Source: an uncultured Alphaproteobacteria bacterium
GTDB taxonomy: Bacteria > Pseudomonadota > Alphaproteobacteria > Rhizobiales > Rhizobiaceae
Direction of reading: 5' to 3'
DNA: 64,000 nt
NCBI GenBank assembly: GCA_929200315.1
Contig: CAKMZB010000009.1
Location: forward strand, 19,051 to 83,050
Shown: positions 26,176 through 35,886 of the stretch, in pieces
Layout: each line of letters opens with the position of its first letter
Position numbering within the stretch: the first letter of the stretch is position 1
The notes under the pieces: model-generated
Seen by the model: the letters and a program-made list of their open reading frames with translations, nothing else
Told to the model about the DNA's origin: nothing
The model's database searches: none
Program-made: the position numbers and the translations under genes

Positions 26176-27354
26176 ATGCGCGAAGCAGTCATCGTCTCCA
26201 CCGCCCGCACGCCAATCGGCAAGGCCTATCGCGGCGCATTTAACAACACGACGTCGCAGCAGCTTTCAGGCCACGCGATCAAGCACGCCGTTGAGCGCGC
26301 CGGCGTCGAAGGCGGTGAGGTTGATGATGTCGTCTTCGGCTCCGCCCTTCAGCAGGGCTATCAGGGCGGCAATATTGCCCGTCAGGCCGCGCTTGCGGGC
26401 GGCTTGCCTGTAAAAGTCTCCGGCATGAGCCTCGACCGCCAATGCGCTTCCGGCATGATGGCAATTGCTACCGCTGCAAAGCAGGTTGTTCACGACAACA
26501 TGCCCGTTTGCATTGGCGGCGGTGTTGAGAGCATTTCCCTCGTGCAGACACCGGAAATGCGCGTCGCTGCCGACAAAGAGCTCGTGAAGGCTCACCCCCA
26601 CATCTACATGTCGATGCTGGAAACCGCAGAAGTCGTGGCCGACCGCTACGGCATTTCCCGTGACGTGATGGACGAATACGCTCTCCAATCGCAGCAGCGC
26701 ACCGCCGCCGCGCAAGAGGCGGGCAAGTTTGACGACGAGATCGTGCCTCTAACCTCCACCATGGTCATGGTGGACCGCGAGACGAAGGAAAAGTCCGAGC
26801 ACGAAGTGACCCTCGACAAGGATGAGGGCAACCGCCCCTCCACCACACTGGAAGGTCTTCAAGGCCTCAAGCCGGTACTTGGCGAAGACCAGACGATCAC
26901 CGCCGGCAACGCCTCCCAGCTTTCCGATGGCGCATCCGCGTCCGTCGTGATGGAAGCCAAGGATGCGGAAAAGCGTGGCCTCAAACCGCTTGGCGCCTAT
27001 CGCGGCATGGCCGTGGCCGGTCTGGAGCCGGACGAAATGGGCATCGGCCCCGTTTATGCCGTTCCAAAACTGCTTGAGCGCTTCAACCTGAAGATGGAAG
27101 ACATTGGCCTTTGGGAACTGAACGAAGCCTTCGCCGTGCAAGTGCTCTATTGCCGCGACAAGCTCGGCATCCCTGACGAGCTTTTGAACGTCAATGGCGG
27201 CGCCGTTTCCATCGGCCACCCCTATGGCATGTCCGGCGCACGGATGACGGGCCATGCCCTCATCGAAGGCAAGCGCCGTGGTGCCAAATATGTCGTCTGC
27301 ACCATGTGCGTTGGCGGCGGCATGGGCGCGGCTGGCCTGTTCGAGGTCTATTGA
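26176..27354 (+). CDS. Thiolase (acetyl-CoA C-acyltransferase family)
   Basis: A 392-residue thiolase. The nucleophilic Cys is in [13 protein letters not shown], the catalytic His in [17 protein letters not shown] and the second Cys in [18 protein letters not shown] supplies the other active-site loop. It catalyses thiolytic cleavage or condensation of acyl-CoA. Whether it is degradative (FadA-type) or biosynthetic cannot be fixed from sequence. The enoyl-CoA hydratase gene begins one base after its stop, favouring a beta-oxidation-type pathway. Confidence 0.92.
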   Translation: MREAVIVSTARTPIGKAYRGAFNNTTSQQLSGHAIKHAVERAGVEGGEVDDVVFGSALQQGYQGGNIARQAALAGGLPVKVSGMSLDRQCASGMMAIATAAKQVVHDNMPVCIGGGVESISLVQTPEMRVAADKELVKAHPHIYMSMLETAEVVADRYGISRDVMDEYALQSQQRTAAAQEAGKFDDEIVPLTSTMVMVDRETKEKSEHEVTLDKDEGNRPSTTLEGLQGLKPVLGEDQTITAGNASQLSDGASASVVMEAKDAEKRGLKPLGAYRGMAVAGLEPDEMGIGPVYAVPKLLERFNLKMEDIGLWELNEAFAVQVLYCRDKLGIPDELLNVNGGAVSIGHPYGMSGARMTGHALIEGKRRGAKYVVCTMCVGGGMGAAGLFEVY

Positions 27355-27355
27355 T

Positions 27356-28153
27356 ATGGCCGATCTTGAAACCAAAATTGAAAACCGCGTCGCGACGCTC
27401 ACCATCAACCGCCCGGAGGCGCGCAATGCGGTGACGAGTGGGATGTGGGCAGAAATTCGCGACCACCTTCAGGCCTTCGCCGACAATGATGATGTCGGCG
27501 TTGTGGTGCTCACCGGCGCTGGCGACAAGGCCTTCAGCGCCGGGGGCGACGTGAAGGACATGGCGGCGCGGCTGACCAACCCTGAGCCGCAGAAGATTGA
27601 CGAGCAAATCGCCTATATCCAGGAGATCGTTGCCGCCTCCCGCCTGTTGCACACCATGCCGAAGGTGACGATTGGCGCGATTAACGGCGCGGCGGCGGGG
27701 GCTGGTCTTTCGCTGGCGCTCGCCTGTGACCTGCGCATCATGGTGGATGACGCCAAGCTCACCACAGCCTTTGCCAACATCGCCTTGTCGGGGGATTTCG
27801 GCGGCGGCTATTTCCTCTCCCAGCTTGTGGGCCAGGCCAAAGCGCGTGAACTCTTCTACCTCGCGCCAACTCTGACTGGCGCAGAAGCAGCCGAGATGGG
27901 TGTGGTAAACAAGGCTGTTGCTCGCGCTGACTTTGCGGGCGCATTGGACCAGATCGCACAGCAAATCGCCAACGGCCCGACTTCGGTTTTCACTTCCATG
28001 AAGGCAAATTTCCACCTGGCCGAAACAGCGAATCTCGACGAATATCTGAAAATCGAAGCCGAACGCATGGCACGGTCTTTCCATTCAGAAGACCACCGCG
28101 AAGCCGCCCTGGCCTTCGTCGCCAAGCGCAAGCCGGTCTTTAAGGGCCGTTAG
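27356..28153 (+). CDS. Enoyl-CoA hydratase/isomerase family protein
   Basis: A 265-residue crotonase-fold protein started at the ATG at 27356. Longer frames run into the thiolase gene. N-terminal ATLTINRPEARNAVTSGM is the family signature. The oxyanion-hole segments are DKAFSAGGDVKDMAAR and GAINGAAAGAGLSLALACDL. After these comes DFGGGYFLSQLVG, where the hydratase acid positions would lie; neither catalytic Glu of short-chain hydratase is obvious, so isomerase or other crotonase activity is possible. It is co-transcribed with the thiolase. Its stop overlaps that of the convergent putA. Confidence 0.9.
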   Translation: MADLETKIENRVATLTINRPEARNAVTSGMWAEIRDHLQAFADNDDVGVVVLTGAGDKAFSAGGDVKDMAARLTNPEPQKIDEQIAYIQEIVAASRLLHTMPKVTIGAINGAAAGAGLSLALACDLRIMVDDAKLTTAFANIALSGDFGGGYFLSQLVGQAKARELFYLAPTLTGAEAAEMGVVNKAVARADFAGALDQIAQQIANGPTSVFTSMKANFHLAETANLDEYLKIEAERMARSFHSEDHREAALAFVAKRKPVFKGR

Positions 28154-31100
28154 GCCATTTCCGCGAGCAGAGCGGCATTGCCACCTGCCGCGGTCGTATC
28201 AACGCAGATGTGGCGCTCCAAAATGCAACGCTGCGCAAAATCCCGCTCGGTGACGAGCGGGATCAGCGCCCCATCGCGCGCCGCAAGTGCTTGCCGCCCT
28301 GCACACTGATCGGCTTCATCACTCCACACAACAACCACATCAAACCCGGTGAGGGTATCGAGCGCCTTCCGTTCCAATGTGCCATCAAGGCCTTCGCTTG
28401 TTGAAAGGCCGGGGGCGATAGCGAGGGTCTTGCACCCTTTCGAGCGAGCAATCTCCACCTGCGCCAACGCATCCTCCGCCGTCGGCCCCAGACACAGGAT
28501 CGTGCCGCGCGGGAAAATTGAAAGGCGGTTGGATTCCCCCGTTGGGCCGGGCAGATCGAGCGCCTCCAGCGCAAGTCGTTCGGGCTTGGGCAAGGCTGCA
28601 AGCGCGCGCTGAGCGACGTCAAGACCGACCGCCGTTCCTTTTGGGGCAACTGACCGCTCATCGTCCGCGATGGCACAAAAACGCGGCACATAGTGCGGTC
28701 CGCCCGCCTTCGGCCCGGTGCCGGACAGGCCTTCGCCGCCGAACGGCTGTGAGCCGACAATCGCTCCAATCTGGTTGCGGTTGATATACATGTTACCGAC
28801 ATTGAGGCGGTTGGTGATGCTTTCCACCCGGTCATCAATGCGGGTATGCAGGCCGAAGGTCAGGCCGTAGCCACTGGCGTTGATTGCATCGACGACATCA
28901 TCAATCTCACCAGCCTTGAACGTCGCTAAATGCAGCACGGGGCCAAAGATTTCCCGCTCCAGGTCTTCGATGCCGGCGACTTCAATCACTGCCGGGCCAA
29001 CAAAGATGCCCCCCTCCGGCGCGTCAATCTGCTTCAGCAAGCGGCCGTCATCCCGCGCGGCATCAATATGCGTGACAATGCCGTTCCGCGCCGCCTCGTT
29101 GATGACGGGGCCGATATCTGTTGCCAGCTTCCATGGATTGCCAAGACGCAATTCATCCATCGCACCAAAGAGCATGGTTCTGAACGTCTCAGCGACATCT
29201 TCTTGCACGTAGAGCACGCGCAGAGCTGAACAGCGCTGACCGGCGGATTGAAAGGCTGAGGCCACAATGTCGGCAATGGCCTGTTCCGGCAAAGCGGTGG
29301 AATCAACAATCATTGCGTTGAGCCCGCCGGTCTCTGCAATCAGCGGCGCTGCGGGTTCGACATTCTCTGCCATGGCGCGGTTGATACGCTGTGCCGTCGC
29401 AGTTGAGCCGGTGAAGCAGACACCATTAATGCGCCCATCGCCAACGATCTGCGACCCGACGGACGCCCCTTCCCCCGGCAGGAATTGAAGTGCGGTCCGG
29501 GGAACACCTGCCTCATGCAACAACCGCACGGCGATGGAAGCAGTGAGCGGAGCAGGTTCGGCTGGCTTTGCAAGCACAGAATTGCCCGCAGCAAGCGCTG
29601 CCGCAATCTGACCGGTGAAGATGGCCAGAGGGAAGTTCCAGGGTGAAATGCAGCCAAACGTGCCGCGTGGGGCGATGAGCTCATTTCCGTCCACTTGGCT
29701 CGCATAGCAGCGCAGGAAATCCACCGCCTCGCGCAGTTCCGCCACCGCATCCATCAGCGTTTTTCCGGCTTCGCGGGAAAGCACGGCGAAGAACTCTCCA
29801 AAATACTCCTCGTAGAGGTTAGCTGCGCGGTTGAGCACGGCGGCCCGTTCCGTCGCGCTTGCTCTGTCCCAGGGATGAGCCGCAGCGAGTGCCGCTTCCA
29901 CATCGGCTGGTGTTGCATTGATGAGTGTACCGACCTGTTCGTCACGGTCCGCCGGATTAAAGACGGGCTGCGCCTCTGCGCCTTCAAACGGCACTGCAAG
30001 CAGCGGTTCGGCGTGCCAAAGATGGGTGCGAAACGGCTCCCGTGCTTCTTCGATCCGCTCCAGATCAGCATGAGCATGAAGGTCGAACCCTTCCGAGTTC
30101 TGCCGCTCCGGCTGGAAGAGATCGGGCGGCAGACAAACCGCATTAGCGCCCTCTCCGCCCCATTGCCCAAACGGGTCCGCCGCCACTTCCGCGGCAGGCA
30201 CACTCTCGTCCACGATCTGGTTGACGAAGGAGGAATTGGCACCGTTTTCCAGCAACCGCCGCACCAGGTAGGCGAGCAAATCGCGGTGCGCGCCGACTGG
30301 AGCGTAGATACGACAGCGTGTGCCGTGATCGCGTTTCACGATGCGGTGCAGCGTCTCCCCCATGCCGTGAAGGCGCTGAAACTCGAAAGTATCCAAATCT
30401 TCCGCCATCTCCAGGACCGCCGCCACAGAATGGGCGTTATGGGTGGCAAATTGCGGGTAGATGACATCGGTCATTGCAAGCAGCTTCTGCGCGCAGCAGA
30501 TGTAGGAGATGTCAGTCGCTGCCTTGTCGGTGAAGACGGGAAAGCCAGCGATCCCCTCCACCTGGGCACGCTTGATTTCACTGTCCCAATAAGCGCCCTT
30601 CACCAACCTCACCATGATGCGGCGGTCATGGTCTTTGGCAAGCGTATAGAGCCAATCGAGCACCGGGGCGGCGCGCTTGGAATAGGCCTGAACCACGACG
30701 CCAAACCCATCCCACCCGGCAACGCGCTCGTCGGTCAGCACTGCCTCGATCACGTCGAGAGAGAGGTCGAGCCGGTCGGCCTCTTCAGCATCAATGTTGA
30801 GACCCATATTGGCCTTCTTCGCCATCAACGTGAGGGCGAGCACACGGTCTACCAACTCGCCCATGACCCGCGCCTTCTGCGGCACTTCATAGCGCGGGTG
30901 GAGAGCGGAAAGTTTTATGGAAATGCCAGGATTGTTGCGAATGTCCGCCGCCGTCGCATGGGCCGAAAGCTGCATGATCGCGTCTTTGTAAGCTTCGAAA
31001 AACCCATCCGCGTCTCGCGCCGTCAGCGCCGCTTCACCCAGCATGTCGTAGGAATAGGCGTAGCCCTTCTTCTCCATCGCCATGCCACGGGATAAGGCGG

Positions 31101-31635
31101 AAGCGATTATCTCTCCGAGCACGAACTGGCTGCCCATAACCTGCATGGCGCGTTTCACAGCGGTACGAATGACCGGCTCACCCAGCCGCTTGATCGCCCC
31201 GTGCAAAACGCCTGCAACGCCGGAGGATCGGCCTTCATCCAGCACCTTTCCGGTCAGCAGCAATGCCCAGGTGGAGGCGTTGACGAGAGAGGAGGATGAC
31301 TTGCCCAAATGCGCGCCCCAGCTTGAGGGAGCGATCTTGTCTTCAATCAGATCATCTATGGTCTCATCGTCCGGCACGCGCAGCAGCGCTTCGGCCAGGC
31401 ACATCAATGCAACGCCCTCATCGGTGGAAAGGCCATATTCGGCAAGAAAAACCTCCATCAAACCGGGTTCATCGTCAGCGCGGATGGTCTCCACCAGCTT
31501 CGTAGCTCTGCTGGCGATCTTTTCACGTGTGGCCTGTGGGGGAGCAAAATGTGAAGACAGCTTTCCAATCACATCCGCCTCAGCGGCAATGTGATGGTCG
31601 CGGATCGTGCGGCGGATGGTGGATAGGTCACTCAC
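28150..31635 (-). CDS. putA: Bifunctional proline dehydrogenase / delta-1-pyrroline-5-carboxylate dehydrogenase PutA
   Basis: A 1161-residue enzyme converting proline to glutamate. The proline dehydrogenase barrel covers about residues 80-490, with GISIKLSALHPRYE, RLVKGAYWDSEIKRAQ and the FAD/proline segment YAPVGAHRDLLAYLVRRLLE. The aldehyde dehydrogenase domain covers about 540-1010, with the general base in AETGGLNAMIVD and the catalytic Cys in SAGQRCSALRVLYVQ. A C-terminal tail domain follows, as in longer PutA forms. No N-terminal ribbon-helix-helix is seen, so it is not autoregulatory. The GTG at 31635 was chosen because TTGGAGG lies just upstream. It is divergent from an Lrp-type regulator. 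Confidence 0.95.
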   Translation of the reverse strand: MSDLSTIRRTIRDHHIAAEADVIGKLSSHFAPPQATREKIASRATKLVETIRADDEPGLMEVFLAEYGLSTDEGVALMCLAEALLRVPDDETIDDLIEDKIAPSSWGAHLGKSSSSLVNASTWALLLTGKVLDEGRSSGVAGVLHGAIKRLGEPVIRTAVKRAMQVMGSQFVLGEIIASALSRGMAMEKKGYAYSYDMLGEAALTARDADGFFEAYKDAIMQLSAHATAADIRNNPGISIKLSALHPRYEVPQKARVMGELVDRVLALTLMAKKANMGLNIDAEEADRLDLSLDVIEAVLTDERVAGWDGFGVVVQAYSKRAAPVLDWLYTLAKDHDRRIMVRLVKGAYWDSEIKRAQVEGIAGFPVFTDKAATDISYICCAQKLLAMTDVIYPQFATHNAHSVAAVLEMAEDLDTFEFQRLHGMGETLHRIVKRDHGTRCRIYAPVGAHRDLLAYLVRRLLENGANSSFVNQIVDESVPAAEVAADPFGQWGGEGANAVCLPPDLFQPERQNSEGFDLHAHADLERIEEAREPFRTHLWHAEPLLAVPFEGAEAQPVFNPADRDEQVGTLINATPADVEAALAAAHPWDRASATERAAVLNRAANLYEEYFGEFFAVLSREAGKTLMDAVAELREAVDFLRCYASQVDGNELIAPRGTFGCISPWNFPLAIFTGQIAAALAAGNSVLAKPAEPAPLTASIAVRLLHEAGVPRTALQFLPGEGASVGSQIVGDGRINGVCFTGSTATAQRINRAMAENVEPAAPLIAETGGLNAMIVDSTALPEQAIADIVASAFQSAGQRCSALRVLYVQEDVAETFRTMLFGAMDELRLGNPWKLATDIGPVINEAARNGIVTHIDAARDDGRLLKQIDAPEGGIFVGPAVIEVAGIEDLEREIFGPVLHLATFKAGEIDDVVDAINASGYGLTFGLHTRIDDRVESITNRLNVGNMYINRNQIGAIVGSQPFGGEGLSGTGPKAGGPHYVPRFCAIADDERSVAPKGTAVGLDVAQRALAALPKPERLALEALDLPGPTGESNRLSIFPRGTILCLGPTAEDALAQVEIARSKGCKTLAIAPGLSTSEGLDGTLERKALDTLTGFDVVVVWSDEADQCAGRQALAARDGALIPLVTERDFAQRCILERHICVDTTAAGGNAALLAEMA

Positions 31636-31755
31636 GGGTCTTGCCTCCAAGGGTCTGATTGGGGTGCAAGCTACCATATCACGAAAAGTCCTGTGGCCTG
31701 AATTTGGATAATAGACTATGCTGAAAGATCGATAATTGCGATGCGGGCAGGTCAA

Positions 31756-32229
31756 ATGGTATTTGAATCTAATGAAAACGGGAATCTTGACCGATACGAC
31801 AGGCGCATCCTTGAAATTCTCGCCGAGAATGGCCGCCTTCCTATCACCGACCTCGCCAAGCAGGTGGGCCTCTCCAAGAGCCCCTGCCAGGTGCGGGTCA
31901 AGCGGCTTCAGGAAGAAGGCTACATTCTCGGTTTTCGCGCGGTGCTCGACCCAGCCAAGCTCGGCCTTGATCATGTCGCCTTCGTTGAAGCAAAACTTTC
32001 CGATACCCGCGAAGCGGCGCTAACAACCTTCAACGAAGCGGTGCATGCGATCCCGGAAATCGAGCAATGCCACATGATTGCGGGGTCGTTTGATTATCTG
32101 TTGAAGATCAGAACAGCCGATATTCAGGCCTATCGGCGCGTGCTTGGTGAAAAGATCAGCACCCTGCCGCATGTGGCAAACACATCGACCTTTGTGTCCA
32201 TGGAGGCGGTGAAGGAAAGTGCGCTTTAG
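31756..32229 (+). CDS. Lrp/AsnC-family regulator, probable PutR
   Basis: A 157-residue protein from the ATG at 31756, which has AGG five bases before it. An ATG at 31741 would add five residues without a better site. The N-terminal helix-turn-helix is RYDRRILEILAENGRLPITD and LAKQVGLSKSPCQVRVKRL. The C-terminal RAM ligand-binding domain includes HAIPEIEQCHMIAGSFDYLL. The position divergent from putA across about 120 bp is that of PutR, the proline-responsive activator of putA in Rhizobium and Agrobacterium. The role is inferred from this position. Confidence 0.88.
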   Translation: MVFESNENGNLDRYDRRILEILAENGRLPITDLAKQVGLSKSPCQVRVKRLQEEGYILGFRAVLDPAKLGLDHVAFVEAKLSDTREAALTTFNEAVHAIPEIEQCHMIAGSFDYLLKIRTADIQAYRRVLGEKISTLPHVANTSTFVSMEAVKESAL

Positions 32230-32239
32230 GGCGCCGCTT

Positions 32240-32461
32240 CTACTTCAGCCCCCGGGCCAGCAATTCAGCCTCTAGCGCAGCCTGGTGATCGACATAGGCT
32301 TCCTGCCGCTCCCAGCTCCAGTATTTCAGCTCATCGAGAGGAATGCGCTCGCCGGTAATCGCGCAAGTCACGTGATCACCCGGAGACAGCACCTTGTAGT
32401 CCGCTTCAAGGTAACGAACCTTGGCGGGTTGCGGCACGGCGATATCGATGCGGTTGAGCAC
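32240..32461 (-). CDS. DUF2093 domain-containing protein
   Basis: A 73-residue protein with a GTG start at 32461. The segment AKVRYLEADYKVLSPGDHVT and CAITGERIPLDELKYWSWERQEAY are the DUF2093 family, small proteins of unknown function found mainly in alphaproteobacteria. The paired CAITG and W/Y-rich tail are the conserved core. It lies between the Lrp gene (convergent) and mutL (upstream on the same strand). Confidence 0.85.
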   Translation of the reverse strand: MLNRIDIAVPQPAKVRYLEADYKVLSPGDHVTCAITGERIPLDELKYWSWERQEAYVDHQAALEAELLARGLK

Positions 32462-32494
32462 TTTTGAAACGTCCTGCGATCGGGTGTGGCGGTT

Positions 32495-34321
32495 CTAGCG
32501 GCGGCCAAACAGTCTTTCAACATCTGCGCGTTTCAACTCCACCCAGGTCGGGCGGCCGTGGTTGCACTGGCCGGAATTGGGAGTGATCTCCATTTCGCGC
32601 AACAAGGCGTTCATTTCCTCAACCTTCATGCGCCTCCCGGCCCGCACTGAGCCGTGGCAGGCCATGGTGGATGCGACCGCATCAAGGCGGGAGGACAATT
32701 CCGTCGCGGTGCCCCAACCGGCGAGCTCATCAGCTATATCGCGGCAAAGCTCGGCGGCATCGCAGGTGCCGAGCAGCGCTGGAGTGGCGCGCACGGCAAG
32801 CGTGCCGTCGCCGAAAGGTTCCAGCTCCAGACCGAGCTTTGCGAGTTCCTCCGCACGGGCCGAAAGACGCGCACAATCATCGACGTCCAATTCCACAATG
32901 TCCGGCACGAGCAGCAGTTGCGAGGGCACATCACCGCTGGCGATATGGGCCTTAAAGCGCTCATAGACGAGGCGCTCATGGGCTGCGTGCTGGTCGACAA
33001 TGATGACGCCGTCTTCGCTCTGGGCGACAATATAGGTCTCATGCAACTGCGCCCGCGCTGCACCAAGACGCCCGACGCGTACAGGGTCTTCAGCGATTTC
33101 AGGCGCATGGGCGGAAGGCGCAGCAGTGGCGTCAAAGGCGGCTTGCGCGCTCTCGCCAAAGCCACCAAGAGGCCGTGACGGGGACTGCGCCCAGTCGAAA
33201 TTTGCAGGTGCCTGCGGTGGCGGAGCGGAGGAAAATGACGGGCGCTGAAAGGCCTCTGCCATGGCCTGCCCGCCAGTTGTGGAGGCGCGCACGCCCGCGC
33301 CGTGGATCGCCTGACGGAGCGCACCAACAATCAACCCCTTCACCAACCCCGCATCACGGAACCGCACTTCCGCTTTGGCCGGATGGACGTTCACATCCAC
33401 CAGGGCTGGGGCGATGTCGACAAACAGTGCAAGCACCGGGTGCCTGTACCGGGGAAGCGCATCCATATAAGCCGCACGCACCGCGCCGGTGAGCTGGCGG
33501 TCCTTCACGGGGCGGTTGTTGACGTAGAGAAACTGATGCAGCGCATTGCCACGGTTGAAGGTCGGCAGGCCAGCAAAGCCCGTAAGGAGCACATTCTCAC
33601 GGTCGGCATCCACCTCCATCGCATTGTCGATGAAGTCGGCGCCAAGGATCTGCCGCAAGCGGTTTTTCAGCGCGTCCTCTCCATCGCTGGCGGGCCAGTC
33701 CAACGCTTGGCGATCTTCCCCGCTCAACGTGAAATGAATGCCCGGATGGGCGAGCGCAGCACGGCGAACAACGTCTGTGACCGCGGCAGACTCTGCGCGC
33801 ACGGTTTTCAGGAATTTCAGTCGTGCCGGCGTAGCGCGGAAGAGATCAGCAACCTCCACCACCGTGCCGCCGCCAAGCGCCGCCGGACGCACCGGTTCCA
33901 TCCGTCCGCAATCTACCCCAATCTTCCAGGCATTTGCCGATCCGCGCCGCCGCGTGGTGATCGTCAACTGCGCAACCGACCCGATGGAGGGCAAAGCTTC
34001 GCCGCGAAAACCAAGAGTGCGGATGTCGGTGAGGTCACCGCCTGCCATCTTGGACGTGCAGTGCCGCTCCACCGCAAGCGCCAGATCCGCCTCCTCCATA
34101 CCAAAGCCGTTATCGGTGACGCGGATCAAATCCTTGCCACCGGCGGCCGTGACAATATCGATGCGCGTCGCGCCAGCATCGATGGCATTGTCGACCAATT
34201 CACGCACCACGGCAGCAGGGCGTTCGATCACTTCGCCAGCGGCGATACGGTTCACCACCGTCTCGTCGAGACGCATAACCCCGGCAGGGGCGTGCTGCGA
34301 TGATCGTGCGGAAGCGCTCAT
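32495..34321 (-). CDS. mutL: DNA mismatch repair protein MutL
   Basis: A 608-residue protein. The N-terminal GHKL ATPase has RIAAGEVIERPAAVVRELVDNAIDAGA, DNGFGMEEADL and TLGFRGEALPSIGSVAQL. The linker from about 340 to 410 is Ala/Pro-rich. The C-terminal dimerisation domain contains IIVDQHAAHERLVYERFK and ends with CNHGRPTWVELKRADVERLF. The DQHA(X)2E(X)4E endonuclease motif is not obvious. The ATG at 34321 is used; an ATG at 34276 directly before RLDETVV is an alternative. MutL couples MutS mismatch recognition to downstream repair. Confidence 0.95.
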   Translation of the reverse strand: MSASARSSQHAPAGVMRLDETVVNRIAAGEVIERPAAVVRELVDNAIDAGATRIDIVTAAGGKDLIRVTDNGFGMEEADLALAVERHCTSKMAGGDLTDIRTLGFRGEALPSIGSVAQLTITTRRRGSANAWKIGVDCGRMEPVRPAALGGGTVVEVADLFRATPARLKFLKTVRAESAAVTDVVRRAALAHPGIHFTLSGEDRQALDWPASDGEDALKNRLRQILGADFIDNAMEVDADRENVLLTGFAGLPTFNRGNALHQFLYVNNRPVKDRQLTGAVRAAYMDALPRYRHPVLALFVDIAPALVDVNVHPAKAEVRFRDAGLVKGLIVGALRQAIHGAGVRASTTGGQAMAEAFQRPSFSSAPPPQAPANFDWAQSPSRPLGGFGESAQAAFDATAAPSAHAPEIAEDPVRVGRLGAARAQLHETYIVAQSEDGVIIVDQHAAHERLVYERFKAHIASGDVPSQLLLVPDIVELDVDDCARLSARAEELAKLGLELEPFGDGTLAVRATPALLGTCDAAELCRDIADELAGWGTATELSSRLDAVASTMACHGSVRAGRRMKVEEMNALLREMEITPNSGQCNHGRPTWVELKRADVERLFGRR

Positions 34322-34466
34322 GATGCGGGTTCGATTCGTCCTGGGCTTCTATCTTGCCCGCCTGGTCGCGCCCGGCAAAGGGCAACCGGGGCCGCTTGTG
34401 CACCCGACAACCGCTTTGTTAATAACTAAGAACACGCCCCATCCCTTACGTGGAGACAGGCCGCGC

Positions 34467-35036
34467 ATGGCAAAAAGCGAACCGGACCAGACCAGCATTG
34501 CTGAAACGCTCGAAAGTCTGATGGCGCGGGTGGCACAAAAGGACCGCGTCGCCTTCCAAAGGCTCTATGAACGCACGTCCGCAAAACTTTTTGGTGTCGT
34601 GCTGCGTATCATCAAAGACAGGCAACGCGCCGAGGACATTGTCCAGGACGTCTATCTGAAGGTCTGGCGGGTGGCGGACAAATATGACGCTGCCCAGGGA
34701 CGCCCAATTTCCTGGCTCGCCACTGTGGCGCGCAATCGCGCTATTGACGTGCTGCGCATGCAGCGGCCGGAGATGACGGTGGATGAACCGGGAGACGAAG
34801 AGCAGATTTTCCGCATCGGCGGACAGGATGCCGACACCCTCGATGTCAGCGATCTGGAGACGCTGCGCTTCTGCCTGGGTGAGATGCGGGAGGGTGACCG
34901 CAATTATGTGTTGCTGGCCTATTACGAGGGATTTTCCCGCGAGGAACTGGCCGAGCGGTTCGATACCCCGGTGGGCACGATCAAGACCAGACTGCGCCGT
35001 GGCCTTAAGGGCCTGCGTGACTGTCTGGAACGGTAA
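34467..35036 (+). CDS. ECF-type RNA polymerase sigma factor
   Basis: A 189-residue sigma-70 family protein. Region 2 includes FQRLYERTSAKLFGVVLRII and DRQRAEDIVQDVYLKVW, with WLATVARNRAIDVLR in 2.3-2.4. Region 4 is RNYVLLAYYEGFSREELAER and TPVGTIKTRLRRGLKGLRDCL. It resembles the SigK-type ECF sigma factors. The ATG at 34467 was chosen; a much longer in-frame extension runs antisense through mutL and is rejected. The anti-sigma gene follows after 41 bp. Signal unknown. Confidence 0.93.
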   Translation: MAKSEPDQTSIAETLESLMARVAQKDRVAFQRLYERTSAKLFGVVLRIIKDRQRAEDIVQDVYLKVWRVADKYDAAQGRPISWLATVARNRAIDVLRMQRPEMTVDEPGDEEQIFRIGGQDADTLDVSDLETLRFCLGEMREGDRNYVLLAYYEGFSREELAERFDTPVGTIKTRLRRGLKGLRDCLER

Positions 35037-35077
35037 TTGAGCCGTCAGCCAACGGGGATGACGGGAAAGATGAGGCC

Positions 35078-35875
35078 ATGAGCGGATCGAAGAGCACTGG
35101 GAGCAGAAGCGCCAAGGCAGGCAAATTGCATCTCGATGCGGGTGAATATGTCATCGGCACGATGAACAATGCCGAACGCACGGCCTTTGAGGAGATCCTC
35201 GCAACCAATGGCGATGTGCGTGCCCATGTGGCCTGGTGGGAACAGGAATTCGGCCTGCTGACCGCCTCCATCTCTCCCCAGATCCCGCCCGAGACCCTCT
35301 GGCCGCGCATCGAGGCGTCTTTGCCCGTTGCCCAGCAAGCGGGCAGCGGGGTCCGCCCCGTTCCGGTTGCCGCCAATGACAATGTGGTGGAGCAGATCCT
35401 TAGATCACGCAACCGCTGGCGCCTCGGCACAATTGCCGCGAGCGTTCTGGCAATCGGCCTCGGCGTCCTCGCACTGAATGATGATGCCTCCGACAGCGCC
35501 AGACCCGGGATTGACCGCGTGGCGGAGATTGGGCGCTCAGCACCCATCAGTGAGGAATATGTGGCCGTTGTGACCGCCGCTAGCGATCAGCCTGCCCTCA
35601 TCGTCACCATCAACGGCACAACAAAAGAAGTGAGCGTGCGCTCTCTCGGGGTCAAAGCTCCCACGGGCCGGAGCCTTGAAGTCTGGTATGTGCCGGAGGG
35701 TGAAGCTGCCGTTTCCGTCGGTCTGGTGGGCGAAGGTGCAATCGATCTCGGTGCCCTCCCAGCGCAGGATGGCGACCTGCTGGCGATTTCGGTGGAAGAG
35801 CCAGGCGGATCACCCACCGGCGTCGCCCAGGGGCCGATTATCTATACCGGCACCCTATTGAAGGCAGACGAATGA
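35078..35875 (+). CDS. RskA-type membrane anti-sigma factor
   Basis: A 265-residue protein. The cytoplasmic N-terminal domain (about 15-75; DAGEYVIGTMNNAERTAFEE) is the anti-sigma K type without zinc ligands. One transmembrane helix lies near residues 113-133 (GTIAASVLAIGLGVLAL). The C-terminal RskA domain (about 160-260) holds TGRSLEVWYVPEGEAAVSVG and DLLAISVEEPGGSPTG. It should hold the upstream ECF sigma factor at the membrane until regulated proteolysis. The gene pair is a standard operon. Confidence 0.92.
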   Translation: MSGSKSTGSRSAKAGKLHLDAGEYVIGTMNNAERTAFEEILATNGDVRAHVAWWEQEFGLLTASISPQIPPETLWPRIEASLPVAQQAGSGVRPVPVAANDNVVEQILRSRNRWRLGTIAASVLAIGLGVLALNDDASDSARPGIDRVAEIGRSAPISEEYVAVVTAASDQPALIVTINGTTKEVSVRSLGVKAPTGRSLEVWYVPEGEAAVSVGLVGEGAIDLGALPAQDGDLLAISVEEPGGSPTGVAQGPIIYTGTLLKADE

Positions 35876-35886
35876 AGGCGGGCTAA

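Noticed and set aside
31636..31974. N-terminal extension of PutA to 31974
   Set aside because: It overlaps the Lrp gene, has no PutA-like sequence, and a ribosome site directly precedes the GTG at 31635.
34322..34345. A tRNA T-loop-like string (GGTTCGATTC) between mutL and the sigma gene
   Set aside because: The flanking bases do not pair as a T stem and no acceptor, D or anticodon arm can be drawn.
33738..34466. Long N-terminal extension of the ECF sigma factor
   Set aside because: It is antisense to mutL and not sigma-like; the ATG at 34467 gives the normal family length.
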